Part shown: positions 10,968 through 22,840 of the stretch, piece after piece
Numbering within the stretch: position 1 is the first letter of the stretch
Layout: each line of letters opens with the position of its first letter
Source: Chionoecetes opilio
Taxonomy: Eukaryota > Arthropoda > Malacostraca > Decapoda > Majidae
Assembly: GCA_016584305.1 (NCBI GenBank)
Contig: JACEEZ010012900.1
Coordinates: forward strand, 137,501-201,500
Direction: 5' to 3'
DNA: 64,000 bases
The notes under the pieces: model-generated
Databases searched by the model: none
What the model was told of the DNA's origin: nothing
What the model saw: only the letters and a program-made list of their open reading frames with translations
Program-made: the position numbers and the translations under genes

Positions 10968-11165
10968 CGCCGCACGTTAAGTTGGCAAAAATGGGACCCC
11001 TTCACTAGCCCCCTTCCGAACGCACGGGATTGGCTGAGGTGTTGGGTGTTGGGGCTTTAGGGCGGAACTTTGAGTAAGGCATTCTCACCCAACACCTCAG
11101 CCAATCCCGTGCGTTCGGAAGGGGGTAGTGAAGGGGCCCCATTTTCGCCAACTTAACGTGCGGCG
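10968..11165. repeat. 198-bp near-perfect inverted repeat (foldback-like)
   Basis: The left arm 10968-11048 and right arm 11086-11165 are reverse complements over about 80 bp with only about three differences, around a 37-bp loop. Arms start CGCCGCACGTTAAGTTGGC and contain GGGATTGGCTGAGGTGTTGG. I see no clear target-site duplication. A foldback element or palindromic MITE is the likely explanation. Confidence 0.9.
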
Positions 11166-11823
<658 letters not shown>

Positions 11824-11979
11824 CATTATCATCTGCGTGTTCCAGGTTATATGTTGAAGTGATTCTCTCCACCTCTCTCTCTCTCTCACTCTCTCTCTCT
11901 CTTTCTCTCTCTTTCTCCCTCCTTCCCTCTCTCTCCCTGTCCTGTATCTCTCCTGCTAGCCTGGAGAAAGGAGGTGAAA

Positions 11980-12500
11980 GGCAAGTAGTAGTGGTGGTGG
12001 TGATGGTGGTGGTATGGTGGTGGTGGTAGTCGTGGTACTAGGGGTGGTGGTGGTAGTAGTGTTGGTGGTGGTGTGGCCGCAGTCTCCTCTCATTATTGTC
12101 GACGTGTGGTGCGTAAATACCCTTTGTTTTCGTGATGCATGGTTTGAACATGAAGAGGAAGAGGAGGAGGAGGAGGAGGAGGAGGAGAAGGCTATTCTTT
12201 TATATCCTTTTCCTCCTCTTCTTCTTCTTCGTCATACTCTTTCCTCTCTTCCTTCGTGCGAACATGGCTTCTTAAACACACACACACAGTCACACTCGCA
12301 CGCACACTCACACACACACACACGCACACACAACACCAAAAACACATTCACAACATGAATTAATAAGAAGAGCAATAACACCACTGCAAGGCAAGAAACA
12401 CCACCAATGCTATTTTGTTTAAGCTATTGTAACTACTGAAGAAAAATAAAGAAAATAAAGGGTCCAGAAAAACAGGGAAGGAACAGAACTTTAGAGATTG
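11980..12500. other. No gene seen; triplet and (CA)n simple repeats
   Basis: (GGT)n-like at 11988-12072, (GAG)n at 12155-12187, CACACA-rich sequence at 12277-12333, then AT-rich DNA. Confidence 0.65.
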
Positions 12501-13024
12501 ATGGAAGTAAAGGAAAAAGAGGGAGGGAGGGAAAGGAAGGAGGTAGGTAGAAGGAAAGGAAGAGAAGAAGAGGGGAGAAGGAGGAAGGGAAAATGAGGAA
12601 GGGAGGTAAGAAGAGGGGAAGGAAGAGAGGGAAAGGAGGAAAAAAGGGAAGAAAAAGAGAGAGAGAGAGACAGAAAGAGAGAAATAAAGGAGAGAAGGAA
12701 GAGAAGAAGGGAGGGAAAGGAGGTAGGCGTGCAGCGTCCTCCTACTCTCATGTCTCTGTGTCAGTATTCGTCACGGAAATGTTATATATAGTAACAGGGT
12801 CGATGGGAAACAGCGGCCACCTCCCTCTTAAAGCCACCCCCCCCTACACACACACACATACACACACAACTCTCTCTCTCTCTCTCTCTCTCTCTCGCTC
12901 TCGGATTAAGGGCAAACCCATCTCGTATGAATCATAGTGTATGAGACTTGTATCTCTCTCTCTCTCTCCTCTCTCTCTCGACGTCCGGAAACACCACCAG
13001 TGACCACCACTGTCCTCTCGTCTT

Positions 13025-13081
<57 letters not shown>

Positions 13082-13266
13082 TATAAATAATAACAGAAAA
13101 CCATGACTTTCTTTCCAGTGGACCAAGATAGGAATAGTCGCAGTTGTCTTATGCGTTTTCACTGGTGGTGGCATGCCGAGAGAGAGAGAAAAAAAAAAAC
13201 GTTACCCAAAATACACAGGCGCAAAGACAAATAGATAAAAACCACGCCAGAGTACGCACATACACA

Positions 13267-13329
<63 letters not shown>

Positions 13330-13400
13330 ATACACACACACACGATTAACAAGGCTCTTTACAACCCTAACTTTCTTCCTCTGCATTCACCATATAGCTA
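12500..13400. repeat. Cluster of (AG)n, (CT)n and (CA)n tracts
   Basis: Purine-rich GGAAGG sequence to 12725, (CT)n at 12871-12902 and 12955-12980, (AG)n at 13026-13078, and (CA)n at 13259-13343. No gene between them. Confidence 0.9.
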
Positions 13401-13805
13401 TTCACTCTTATTTCATTGTTTCTACTCCTTCGCTTCAATTATTTTGGGGTGTTTGGGATTAGGTTATGAGGGAAAGGGAAGGAGAAGTGGCGACTGAGTA
13501 GGAGGGAGAGAAGGATAGAGGTGGATGGTATGAGAAGGAACAGGAAAGTGTGGAATGGGGCAATGGGATGGGTGGTGAATATATAAAGTAAGTTAAGATT
13601 TTAATGGGTAATGTAACAAAAAGGGAAGAAGGAAGGGGGAAATATGAGAGGGTTAATATTACGAAGGAAAATAGAAAACGTGTGGCAAGGAAAATAGGTA
13701 AGGAAAGGTCAAAATGGGGGCAATGAAATGGGTGTCAAACATAGAAAGTTGGGTAATGGAACTGGAAGGGAAGAAGGAAGAAAAAAATATGATTGATTAA
13801 TTTGT
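13401..13805. other. No gene seen; G/A-rich spacer
   Basis: AGGGAAGGAGAA-like sequence; two segments (about 13545-13630 and 13715-13790) are similar, suggesting an old duplication. Confidence 0.5.
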
Positions 13806-14018
13806 TTAACCCTTTCAAGTCCAGATCTTTCCTTAGGTATAAAAAAATCGTATGTTGTCGAGCCATAAAATTACGAAAAGTAACTGAATATACCAAATTA
13901 GTTAGTCCTCAAGGATACTAAACAGATCATATCTATAAAATATTGCTTATATTCACTAAAAATCGTCTAATGGCACCTAAATTACAATGGAAATTACGTT
14001 CTGGGTCTCAGTGGTTAA
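13806..14018 (+). mobile_element. TTAA-flanked MITE, copy 2
   Basis: 213 bp between perfect TTAA sites at 13806-13809 and 14015-14018. Same body as copy 1 (TTACGAAAAGTAACTGAATA, TATCTATAAAATATTGCTTA). The left end reads CCCTTTCAAGTCCAGATC. Confidence 0.9.
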
Positions 14019-14299
14019 AAAATCGCAGATAAAATGAAAAAACCAAGAAAAAAGGGGAAATGAGTAAGAATAGGTAGAAATAAGAGGGAAAGAGAGAGGG
14101 CCGAAGGGGAAGCGATGATGAGGTGAGGGATAGAGTGAGGGGAAGCACCTGAGGGGATCAGAAAGAACCCTTCGTGCGATAGTGTTTACCTAACGCGGGA
14201 GAGGGTAGGGAAAGGTAGGGAGGAAATGACAATACTACTAGTACATATTCGATAACCTCGTCCTCGTGAGTATATGTATATGTTCCCCTTGCCTTATTT

Positions 14300-14975
14300 T
14301 CCTTTCCCATGTATTTCCTGTCCCTGTATTTCCTGTCCCTGTATTTCCTGTCCCTGTATTTCCTATCCCTGTATTTCCTGTCCCTGTATTTCCTGTCCCT
14401 GTATTTCCTGTCCCTGTATTTCCTGTCCCTGTATTTCCTGTCCCTGTATTTCCTGTCCCTGTATTTCCTGTCCCTGTATTTCCTGTCCCTGTATTTCCTG
14501 TCCCTGTATTTCCTGTCCCTGTATTTCCTGTCCCTGTATTTCCTGTCCCTGTATTTCCTGTCCCTGTATTTCCTGTCCCTGTATTTCTTTTCCCTGCATT
14601 TCCATTCCCTGAATTTATACTCCCATAATTTCCTTTCCCTGAATTTCTTTTCCCTGAATTTCCTTTCCCTGTATTTCCTGTCCCAAAATTTCCTATCCCA
14701 AAATTTCCTATCCCAAAATGTCCTATCCCAAAATTTCCTATCCCAAAATTTCCTATCCCAAAATTTCCTATCCCAAAATTTCCTATCCCAAAATTTCCTA
14801 TCCCAAAATTTCCTATCCCAAAATTTCCTATCCCAAAATTTCCTATCCCAAAATTTCCTATCCCAAAATTTCCTGTCCCAAAATTTCCTATCCCAAAATT
14901 TCCTATCCCAAAATTTCCTATCCCAAAATTTCCTATCCCAAAATTTCCTATCTCAAAATTTCCCATCCCAAAAAA
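14300..14975. repeat. Two-part 15-bp minisatellite
   Basis: About 19 copies of CTGTATTTCCTGTCC (about 14308-14586), a diverged middle (14587-14685), then about 19 copies of CAAAATTTCCTATCC (about 14686-14965). The halves share the core ATTTCCTRTCC. The unit is five codons without stops in several frames on both strands, giving long pentapeptide frames that I do not consider genes. Confidence 0.97.
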
Positions 14976-15660
14976 TCCTTTCCCTGTATTTCCTTTCCCT
15001 GAATTTATTTTCCCATAATTTCCTTTCCTTCAGTTTCCTTTCCTTTAATTTCCTTTTCCTTAGCTTCTTCCTTTCCCTGTATGTCCTATCCTTTTGTTTA
15101 ATTTCCTTTCCCTACATTATTATCTTCCCTACTCTCCTCTCCTCTCCTCATTTCCCTTCCCATCCCTTCCTACTCTTTCCCTTCACTTCTCTTCTCTACT
15201 CTACTCCCCTCCCTTCCCATCTTCTACCATTATTACCATCATCACCACAATCACTCCACGACCACCTCCATTTACACTACCGAGTCCTCATCTAGCTACC
15301 TCCCTTGCCCATTATTTCCCCTCTATATCCCTCCCATACAAGGCTCCTCCCCTCTTCCATCTCCCCTCTTCCACCTCCCCTCGTTTCTCTCCTCTCCTTG
15401 CTACCAGTGTCTTTTTTTCTCTCCTCACCTAAACCCAAATTTACTCCTCACCCCTTCACCCTAACCTCGTGTGTGTCTGTGTGTGTGTGTGTGTGTGTGG
15501 TGTGTGTGTGTGTGTGTGTGTGTACCCTAGGCATTCCCCTTCCATCAAGAACTGCCTCTTTCGCCCCCTTCCCCTCTCCTTCTTCTTCCTCCTCCTTTCT
15601 CCTATGTCCAAGAACACACGTCACCCGGGATCAAGACACACCACACACACACACACACAG
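14976..15660. other. No gene seen; pyrimidine-rich DNA with a (TG)n run
   Basis: TTTCCTTTCC-like sequence grading into CTCCTC-rich DNA, then (TG)n at about 15471-15523 and (CA)n at 15642-15658. Confidence 0.6.
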
Positions 15661-15921
15661 AAGAGACCTAAAATTCACCTTTAAGCAGACACATGGGTGG
15701 TTCCAGCGAAGGGCTTTATACCATCTCTCATTTAAGCGATGGTTTTATGCATACGAGAGTCAATCCGCCGCGCCGTGCCTCCTCATGATGACTTTAGCCT
15801 CCCATCGCCACGAGAGGTAATGGGGCCCGGGGTGGCTTCAATCTTACCATTAGCCTTTGCTTGCCACACTGCCCGCCGCACTTTTACTTCCATAAACCAG
15901 GCGTGAGAGCTCCGTGTGTAT
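15661..15921. other. Unexplained unique segment of moderate GC
   Basis: An island of non-repetitive DNA between simple repeats, with words such as TTTTATGCATACGAGAGTC and TTACTTCCATAAACCAGGCG. Short frames are open on both strands but none resembles a known domain. It could be conserved noncoding DNA or part of an unknown repeat. Confidence 0.35.
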
Positions 15922-15942
15922 GGGGGGGGGGGGGGGGGGGGG
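15922..15942. repeat. Poly-G run of 21
   Basis: Twenty-one consecutive G, followed by AAGGGCAAGGAGGGGG-type sequence to 16010. Long G homopolymers are rare in genomes and are error-prone in sequencing. Confidence 0.95.
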
Positions 15943-16199
15943 AAGGGCAAGGAGGGGGAAGGGCAAGGAGGGGGAGGGGGAGGGGAAGGGGGAGGAAGGG
16001 GGAGGTGTGGTAATGGGAGACACGAAGGTAGGTCATTGGGGCCTCGGAGCTGCTTCCTTTGTGACCCCAGTATAAGTGCATCCACTAGAAAGTTTTATGT
16101 TATCACTGTTATTATTATATGCATCAAGGTCGCCCGTTGGACTATAAATGTTGATTCTATGATTGTTTTACGTATAATAAGGTATGTCTGACTTCCGAG

Positions 16200-16592
16200 C
16201 AGGGACGCACTCTGGATTTAGTTTCGTGGAGAGCCAGAATTTTTTTTTTTTTCGCATCTAGTAAACCCACCAGATATCTTGCTAGCCGCTGGATGGTAGA
16301 CTTTTCCGCCATCAGCTGATTCCCTTTTCAGGCCTTATTTCTTATTTCTGCTGCTGAAACAATATTTTTGGGAGTGTTATATGCTCGTCCAAGGCATTAC
16401 GTGTAGCATAAGCGCGACCAAATCAAGGTATATGTGTACACGGGCAGGTGACGCGGCCACATCGCTAAAAAATGAAATGTATTATTTTTTCTTAAAATGA
16501 CTGTTAGTGTTTTCTGATTTCTTACAAGGAAGGACATTTCGGAGAGGGAGAGAATTTCTTGCCCCCCCCCCCCCCCCACGGGTGCGCCACTG
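16200..16592. mobile_element. hAT-like MITE
   Basis: The left end CAGGGACGCACTC (16200-16212) matches the inverse of the right end, CAGTGGCGCACCC, at 10 of 13 positions. Flanks are CTTCCGAG (16192-16199) and TTTCCGGG (16593-16600), an 8-bp duplication with two changes. Eight-bp duplications and CAGTGGCG-like ends are typical of hAT elements. The 393-bp interior has no transposase frame, so it is non-autonomous. It contains a C16 run at 16562-16577. Confidence 0.62.
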
Positions 16593-16636
16593 TTTCCGGG
16601 GGTAGTGTAGGGACAGGATAAACTATATTATGTATT

Positions 16637-16930
16637 ATGATCAAAGCTATTTTTCATCAGAGTAAGTGGGGTGAGGAAAAAATCGGTGGTTTTCATTCAT
16701 TTGCTCCTTTTCACGACCTAAAAATCGAAGACGGTCAATGCTGTGAGTACCAGACTAACGAGTGTCATCGGGAAAATCGTGGCATGGTAAAAGGTTGGGA
16801 AGTAGATAATGGATCGGTGGAGTGGCGAGGGAGTTTGGGTCGGCGAGGGAAGAGACAGTTCCGGGTTGTCGCTTACACCAATGACCACTGGAACGATGCC
16901 CTGAACCCATTGATTAGAGGCCTCTTTGTG
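16637..16930. other. About 95-codon segment open on both strands, unknown
   Basis: Non-repetitive DNA in which the plus strand is open from ATG 16637 (MIKAIFHQSKWGEEKIGGF..., hydrophilic) and the minus strand is also open (ends ...VLTALTVFDF). Both frames run into the neighbouring TTG/AAC repeat. I recognise no domain on either strand. It may be an exon, an unidentified transposon piece or chance. Confidence 0.25.
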
Positions 16931-17425
16931 GAGCTGGCGGCGGCTGGTGCTGTTGTTGTTATTGTTGTGAGCGTTGTTGTTGCTGGTATTGTTGTTGTTG
17001 TTGCTATTGTTGTTGTTGTGAGCGTTGTTGTTGCTGATATTGTTGTTGTTATTGCTATTGCTGTTGTTGTGGGCCTTGTTGTTATAGTTGTTATAATTGT
17101 TGTTGTTGTTGTGATCGCTGTTGTTGTTGTTGTTGTTGTTGTGGGCCTTGTTGTTATAGTTGTTATATTTGTTGTTGTTGTTGTGATCGCTGTGTTGTTG
17201 TTGTTGTGGGCCTTGTTGGTGATACTGATGGTCGCAGTTACATTGTTTATTTTGTTGTGGAGTGGGTGGTGGTGGTGGTGCAATTGTTGTTACTGTAAAT
17301 GCTCCTGTCAATGCTTAATCTTAGTTTATGTTTTTGTTGTCCTATTGTTTATGTTGCTGCTGTTGGTTAAGTTTACCATCGTTGTTGTTATTATTTTGTT
17401 GCTATTGTTGCTGTTGTTGGCATCA
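16930..17425. repeat. (TTG)n-rich compound repeat
   Basis: Repeats of TTGTTGTTG with interspersed GTGAGCG, GTGATCGC and GGGCC words. A TTGTGGGCCTTGTTGTTATA word starts the repeating block. Read on the minus strand it gives poly-Asn/Thr, on the plus strand poly-Val. Confidence 0.93.
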
Positions 17426-17880
17426 ATATTCCTACTGTCTTTGGATGACGACACACATGAACATTCAACAAAGAAAGGAAAATACAGAATGTTTTAAGAA
17501 ATTCAGCTGATGTATATGTGTTGACATCTTATGTTTTTTGGCAATATATTGCGAAGTTGGATGATGTCTTGGTGGCAAATGGTGGTTCACATGAATAATT
17601 TTTGTTGTGCATTGTGTCTGTGTGCGTGTGATAGCCACTCTGTGCAAGGTTTACCCCAGACAGCCTGCCATCACCTGTTTCCAAGTCCTGCTAGATACAT
17701 TGTTCATCCTCCCTTCCACTCACTCCACACTCCCTCCACACTCCACCCCTCCATCACCCTTTCATCTTTCCCTTCTCCCCCCTCCCCTCACCCCCGATTC
17801 CCTCTCCTCACCCCCCATTCCCTACCCTCATCCCCCTTCCACTCTCTTCTCTCCTCTTCCACCTCTCCTCTTCCCCTCCC
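17426..17880. other. No gene seen; short unique segment then C/T-rich DNA
   Basis: 17430-17700 is unique without a recognisable feature; from 17700 it is CTCCACCC-like low complexity. Confidence 0.5.
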
Positions 17881-17970
17881 ATTCTCCTAGTCTCTCCTCT
17901 CCATCTCTCTCTCTCTCTCTCTCTTCTTTGCCTCCTCTCTCTCTCCCTATACCCCTCTCTTTCCCTCCCT

Positions 17971-18015
<45 letters not shown>

Positions 18016-18109
18016 TCTCCATACTCTCCTTCCCTCTCTTTCTCTTCTCTCTTTCCATCGCTCTCTCTCTCCTCTCTCATTCTTCTCTCTCTCTCTCTCT
18101 CTCTCTTCT

Positions 18110-18184
<75 letters not shown>

Positions 18185-18185
18185 G
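17881..18185. repeat. Interrupted (CT)n tract, about 300 bp
   Basis: CT runs broken by TCTTCTC and CCCTCTC words; the longest pure run is at about 18117-18173. Confidence 0.95.
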
Positions 18186-18534
18186 CTGCGCCCCCAAAGC
18201 CTTTTAATCTTTGTTTATTCGAATCGATTGATATCCTCCACACATATTTGTTATCGCACCCTGACTCTACACTTCTTCTTTTCTTTTTTACAATTATAAT
18301 ACATACTCTTTCTATCCTCACATCCTCTTCTTTTTTCCCATTAATACAAGTTTTCTATCTATTACTCTCTTTTAATACCTCTCGTTCATTCTCGTTTCAA
18401 ATACACCCGATTTTATTTCTTCTTTTCCTTATCTTTGTTTTATATTGTCTTACCCTTATTCTTGGTCATGTTATTATACCATCACGTATAAATAAACAGC
18501 CATTCGTCACGCTATTCCTTCCACTATATAGCCT
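18186..18534. other. No gene seen; T-rich unique segment
   Basis: TTTTCTT-rich sequence with no supported frame or motif. Confidence 0.5.
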
Positions 18535-19160
18535 GACACCCCTTCCACATCCCTTCCATCTACTCCAACCTCTTCTAAATCCCTTCCATCTACCTCCAAC
18601 CTCTTATACATCCCTTCCATCTACCTCCAACCCCTTCTCAATCCCTTCCATCTACTCCCAGCCCCTTCCAAATCCCTTCCACCCTTCCACATCCCTTCCA
18701 TCTACCTCCCAACCCTTCCACATCCCTTCCATCTACCTCCCAACCCTTCCACATCCCTTCCATCTACCTCCCAACCCTTCCACATCCCTTCCATCTACCT
18801 CCCAACCCTTCCACATCCCTTCCATCTACCTCCCAACCCTTCCACATCCCTTCCATCTACCTCCCAACCCTTCCACATCCCTTCCATCTACCTCCCAACC
18901 CTTCCACATAACCTCCACATCCCCATATTCCACCTGAACCCAGAAACTTCTCTTCCACCTAGCTACTTACTCTCCTTCTTCCACTTCACATCCCTTCTAT
19001 TCCACCCATATGAGTTCCAAAACCTCCCATTCCACCTAAACCCAGAAACTTCTCTTCCACGTAACTACCCCGTCTCCTTCTTCCACATAACCTCCACATA
19101 CCTTCTATTCCACCCACATGACTCCCAAAGCCTTCCCTTCCATCTGATCCCAACATTTCC
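18535..19160. repeat. 31-bp minisatellite plus about 120-bp duplication
   Basis: From 18535 to about 18910, units of CCTTCCACATCCCTTCC plus ATCTACCTCCCAAC (31 bp) repeat about ten times; the first copies are diverged. From 18930 to 19145 a longer unit (ACCCAGAAACTTCTCTTCCA ... CTTCTATTCCACCCA) occurs twice. Confidence 0.92.
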
Positions 19161-19317
19161 TCTCGCCCATATCCTCAAACCACCAACCTTTCTCAGAGTA
19201 TACAAAAAGGAATTATTAATCACGCTAATGATATGGAAATGTTATTCAAAGCATCCTAAAAGAGGGAAAAATAAGGAAAATGTATTATAAGCAGGCTAAG
19301 TTTTTGTTGATAGCTTG

Positions 19318-19319
<2 letters not shown>

Positions 19320-19351
<32 letters not shown>

Positions 19352-19624
19352 GAGAGAGAGAGAGGTAGAGAGAGAGAGGTAGAGAGAGAGAGAGGTAGAG
19401 AGCGAGGTAGAGAGAGAGAGGTAGAGAGAGAGAGGTAGAGAGAGAGAGAGGTAGAGAGGTAGAGAGAGAGAGAGGTAGAGAGAGAGAGAGGTAGAGAGAG
19501 AAGTAGAGGTAGAGAGAGAGAGGTAGAGAGAGAGAGGTAGAGAGAGAGAGAGGTAGAGAGAGAGAGAGGTAGAGAGAGAGAGAGGTAGAGAGAGAGAGAG
19601 AGAGAGCAAGAGAGAGAGAGAGAG
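19320..19624. repeat. (AG)n interrupted by GGTAGAG
   Basis: AG runs of 8-14 bp separated by GGTAGAG words about twenty times, so it behaves as an irregular 12-16-bp minisatellite inside an (AG)n tract. Confidence 0.96.
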
Positions 19625-19889
19625 TGTCACAAAACTCAACCAAAATAAAAGCCTACTTATTTAAAACCAGTTAATTATTCCATTAGTTTCTACGCAGCAT
19701 TATTTTTCCCCCTTATCTTTTTACCTTCACTCTATTGTGATGCCGAGATGACAGCCTTGATCCTCTTAAGAGAAAAGATATTACGGGAGATTACGGTAAG
19801 AAGAGACCTTTTTTTTTTACCATCAGTATAGGGGAAAGATGTATTTAAAGGTGATATTACTGACCTTTGTATATGACGTGAGTGTTGTT

Positions 19890-19924
<35 letters not shown>

Positions 19925-20018
19925 TATGAAAGATGATGAGATTTTTGTGGGTGTGATGTAGAAGAGAATATGAAAATGAATGTCAAGTAAAATGTTTTGT
20001 TTGACTTATGTTTCACAA

Positions 20019-20020
<2 letters not shown>
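19625..20020. other. No gene seen; AT-rich DNA with a short (AG)n
   Basis: Unique AT-rich sequence with an (AG)n run at about 19893-19922. Confidence 0.55.
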
Positions 20021-20062
<42 letters not shown>

Positions 20063-20098
20063 CTCCCACACTCTCTCTCTCTCTCTCTCTGGCTCCCA

Positions 20099-20132
<34 letters not shown>

Positions 20133-20361
20133 CTCCCACTCTCTCTCTCTCTCTCTCTCTCTGGCTCCCACTCTCTCTCTCTCTCTCTCTGGCTCCCTCT
20201 CTCTCTCTCGCTCTCTTTCTCTCTGCCATTAAATTTGGAACACAGTCTGGCAGGTTTTCGAAAGAGAACGTGTATCGACATGTCTGATGGTGCTCACTCA
20301 TCTTTGTTTACCAATACATTTCGATCCTTGGTGCAGCGTGCGTTGTGTAAGCCTTGTTTTC

Positions 20362-20419
<58 letters not shown>

Positions 20420-20457
20420 ATCCGAGTAGGTGGTGAAGCCCTTCCATATTATCCCCC

Positions 20458-20492
<35 letters not shown>
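20021..20492. repeat. (CT)n with GGCTCCCA spacers, then (AG)n and (CT)n
   Basis: (CT)n blocks at 20021-20222 are separated by five GGCTCCC(A) spacers. (AG)n follows at 20361-20417 and (CT)n at 20461-20491, so opposite-sense runs sit about 40 bp apart. Confidence 0.95.
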
Positions 20493-20493
<1 letters not shown>

Positions 20494-20909
20494 TCTGGAA
20501 GCCTGTCAACCCTCGTCATGGCCAGAAATAGAAATACATTTGTTCTCGACCACCCATTTTCATGATTTTTATTTCTCGTTCATGTTTTTGACCTCACATA
20601 AGTTATATAATAGGAGAAGTGGATCATAAAAACAGCTCGTGAGTCTATTATCATTATCATTATTATCATTATGTATATATATTATTCATGTCGTGTCAGT
20701 TGTTTATTCATTAGCACCAAGAGTAAATATTTGGAAAGGGAGCGAGGTATTATCTTCTTCAATCATTTCTCCTTCGCCAAAATAGTGACTTGATACAATC
20801 CATCTCTTTATGGAGGAATAAGAAATAAAATATAAAGAAGTAAAGAAGTAGAAAATAAAAGAATTAATTTCATGTATACGTGATTGTCGCCTCTACTATT
20901 CAAACACCA
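20493..20909. other. No gene seen; AT-rich unique sequence
   Basis: TTATCATTATCATTA-like stretch at 20645-20690, otherwise unremarkable. Confidence 0.55.
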
Positions 20910-21122
20910 TTAACCCGTTCACGCCCATATCTTTCCTTTGTTATAAAAAATCGTACGTTGTCGAGCCATAAAATTACGAAAACGAACTGAATATACCAAA
21001 TTTGTTAGTCGACAAGGATACTAAACAGTCATATCTATAAAATAACGCTTATATTCACTAAAAAATCATTTAATGGTACCCAAATTACAATGGAAATTAC
21101 GTTCTGGGTCTCAAGGGGTTAA
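20910..21122 (+). mobile_element. TTAA-flanked MITE, copy 3
   Basis: 213 bp with intact TTAA at both ends (20910-20913, 21119-21122). The right end reads TTCTGGGTCTCAAGGGG before TTAA. Among the best-preserved copies. Confidence 0.92.
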
Positions 21123-21159
21123 GCAGAGAAGTACCAGAGGCTATTACTTAACCTGTCTT

Positions 21160-21500
21160 CTAATGCATCCCCGTACACCACAGTCTTACATTTCTGGCTA
21201 ACAAGTATTCTGCCTCTGTATTTACGTTCACTGCTCTTCTGAACTTTGAAACTGCATTGTGAAACCTCTGTGGATGCATTACCGTAGACTTACTTCTGTT
21301 TTACATGCTTCGTCTTGTTTATCTCACTATTAACACGACAACACCTTCAGCTTCTCTGTATATATATATATTTTATTATTATTTTACTGGTGAGATCTGG
21401 AACGGCCCCTCTGCGTGTTTCTTATTATCTTTCTATGACTCTGGCTCTGTCACGATGCAAGTATCACACGGTCTCTTGGGAAATTCACGTTCTCTTAACA
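21160..21500 (+). mobile_element. Decayed Jockey-like LINE fragment (RT C-terminal end)
   Basis: Weak but collinear similarity to the 27.1-28.2 kb LINE: CACTGCTCTTCTGAACTT near 21229 matches CACTGCTCTTCTAAACTT near 27856, and FTGEIWNGPSACFL near 21385 matches FTGKLWNSLPVSIF near 28000, with spacing altered by a small AT insertion. It looks like an older relic of the same family. Confidence 0.5.
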
Positions 21501-21559
21501 TTTTGGAATTAAACTCGGTATTTTTATAGGTTTCTTTTACTATGTGATGATTATTTGGA

Positions 21560-21775
21560 TGGTAAAAGTGGTGGTAATGGTAGCAGTAGTAGAAGCAGTA
21601 GTAGAAGCAGTAGTAGAAGTAGTAGTAGTAATGATAATAATGGTAGTAGTAATAGTAGTGGTAGTAGTGGTAGTAGGAGTAGTGACAGAAGTGGTGGTAG
21701 TAGTTGTTGTTATTGTATAGTAGTAATAGTAGTAGTAGCAGTAGTAGCAGTAGTAGCAGTAGTAATGGCGTGGTT
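21560..21775. repeat. (AGT)n triplet repeat, interrupted
   Basis: AGTAGT with AGC, AAT and GGT interruptions for about 210 bp; Ser-rich or Val-rich readings are artefacts. Confidence 0.93.
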
Positions 21776-22369
21776 TGGGTTGTAGTGATGGTAAATTAAG
21801 TCAAAGTAAAGGAAAGGAAGATAAAAACAACAATCGTATAGAAATCAAAATGAAAATAAATCACATTATAAATACAGTCAAGGTTATATAAAAAAAAAGC
21901 TTTGTCGTGTTGAAATACATAGGTGACGGATAACAAGGTCTTGGGAGTTAATCTTATCGTGACATAAATAACTGGCTTCTCGCGAGTCATAATCCCAGGA
22001 GCAGAGACGGGGACTTTTCCTTTTTATTTACATGGACTTTTTTAATTTATTTTTCTGTATCGTTATAGTCATTATTTTTCATCCATCATATTTTTTTTTT
22101 TTTTAATGAAAGACTGTCGGAAATTATGTTACTAGTGTGTGTGTGTGTGTGTGTATCTGTTGCCACACTCTATTGTCTTCCACGCACCCTCTCACACGCA
22201 CTCTCTTCCTACGTCTTATCTCCAGTATCCTTTTCAATCCCTTTCCCCTCCTCCTCCTCTTCCCCTCTCTCGCCTCTCCCCTCTTCTTCCCATTCCTTCG
22301 CTTACCTCTTTTTCCCCTCACCGCTATCCCGCTAAAAGCAAAACAAAAAATATTCACAAAACACAATCT

Positions 22370-22370
<1 letters not shown>
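21776..22370. other. No gene seen; AT-rich then pyrimidine-rich
   Basis: T-rich at 22015-22105, a short (GT)n at 22136-22154, and CTCCTCCTC-like DNA to 22320. Confidence 0.55.
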
Positions 22371-22421
<51 letters not shown>

Positions 22422-22840
22422 TCCCCTCACCCTCTCTCTCTTTTTCCCCTCACCCTCACCCAGTCACCCAGACCAGCAGTGCTTTCTAAATCACCCACAC
22501 AATTTGACTACTCTCCCTATAGTAACCCTCCCTTTCCCCTCTCTTCCCTCCCTTTCCTTTCTCTTCCCTCTCTTTCCCCTCTCCATACACCCCCCTTGCC
22601 GCCTCATTTCGTCCCCTTGTCAACAACTGTATCTCGTTTTCTTCGTATTGTATGTGTACGAGTGTTCTTTCTATACTTGTTGGTCTCTCTTGCTGCATAC
22701 ACTGTAAAAGTTTGCCCTACATCTCTATCTTTTTCTTATTGTATTGCCCATAATTGCTGGCAGCGGTGGGATTAACACTAGGGTAAAGCATAGGAAGGTA
22801 TCTCTACACCCACTTTCACTACGATAAGTTCTCTGCGTTA
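22371..22840. other. (CT)n tract then C/T-rich DNA, no gene
   Basis: (CT)n at about 22372-22414, TTTTTCCCCTCACCCTC twice (22418-22455), then CCCTTTCC-like sequence and a unique stretch at 22610-22840. Confidence 0.6.

Noticed and set aside
14238..14966. Minus-strand 242-codon frame with GNTGT/GNFGI pentapeptides, like mycobacterial PPE-MPTR or pentapeptide-repeat proteins
   Set aside because: It is the reading of a 15-bp minisatellite that is open in several frames on both strands; there is no N-terminal domain.
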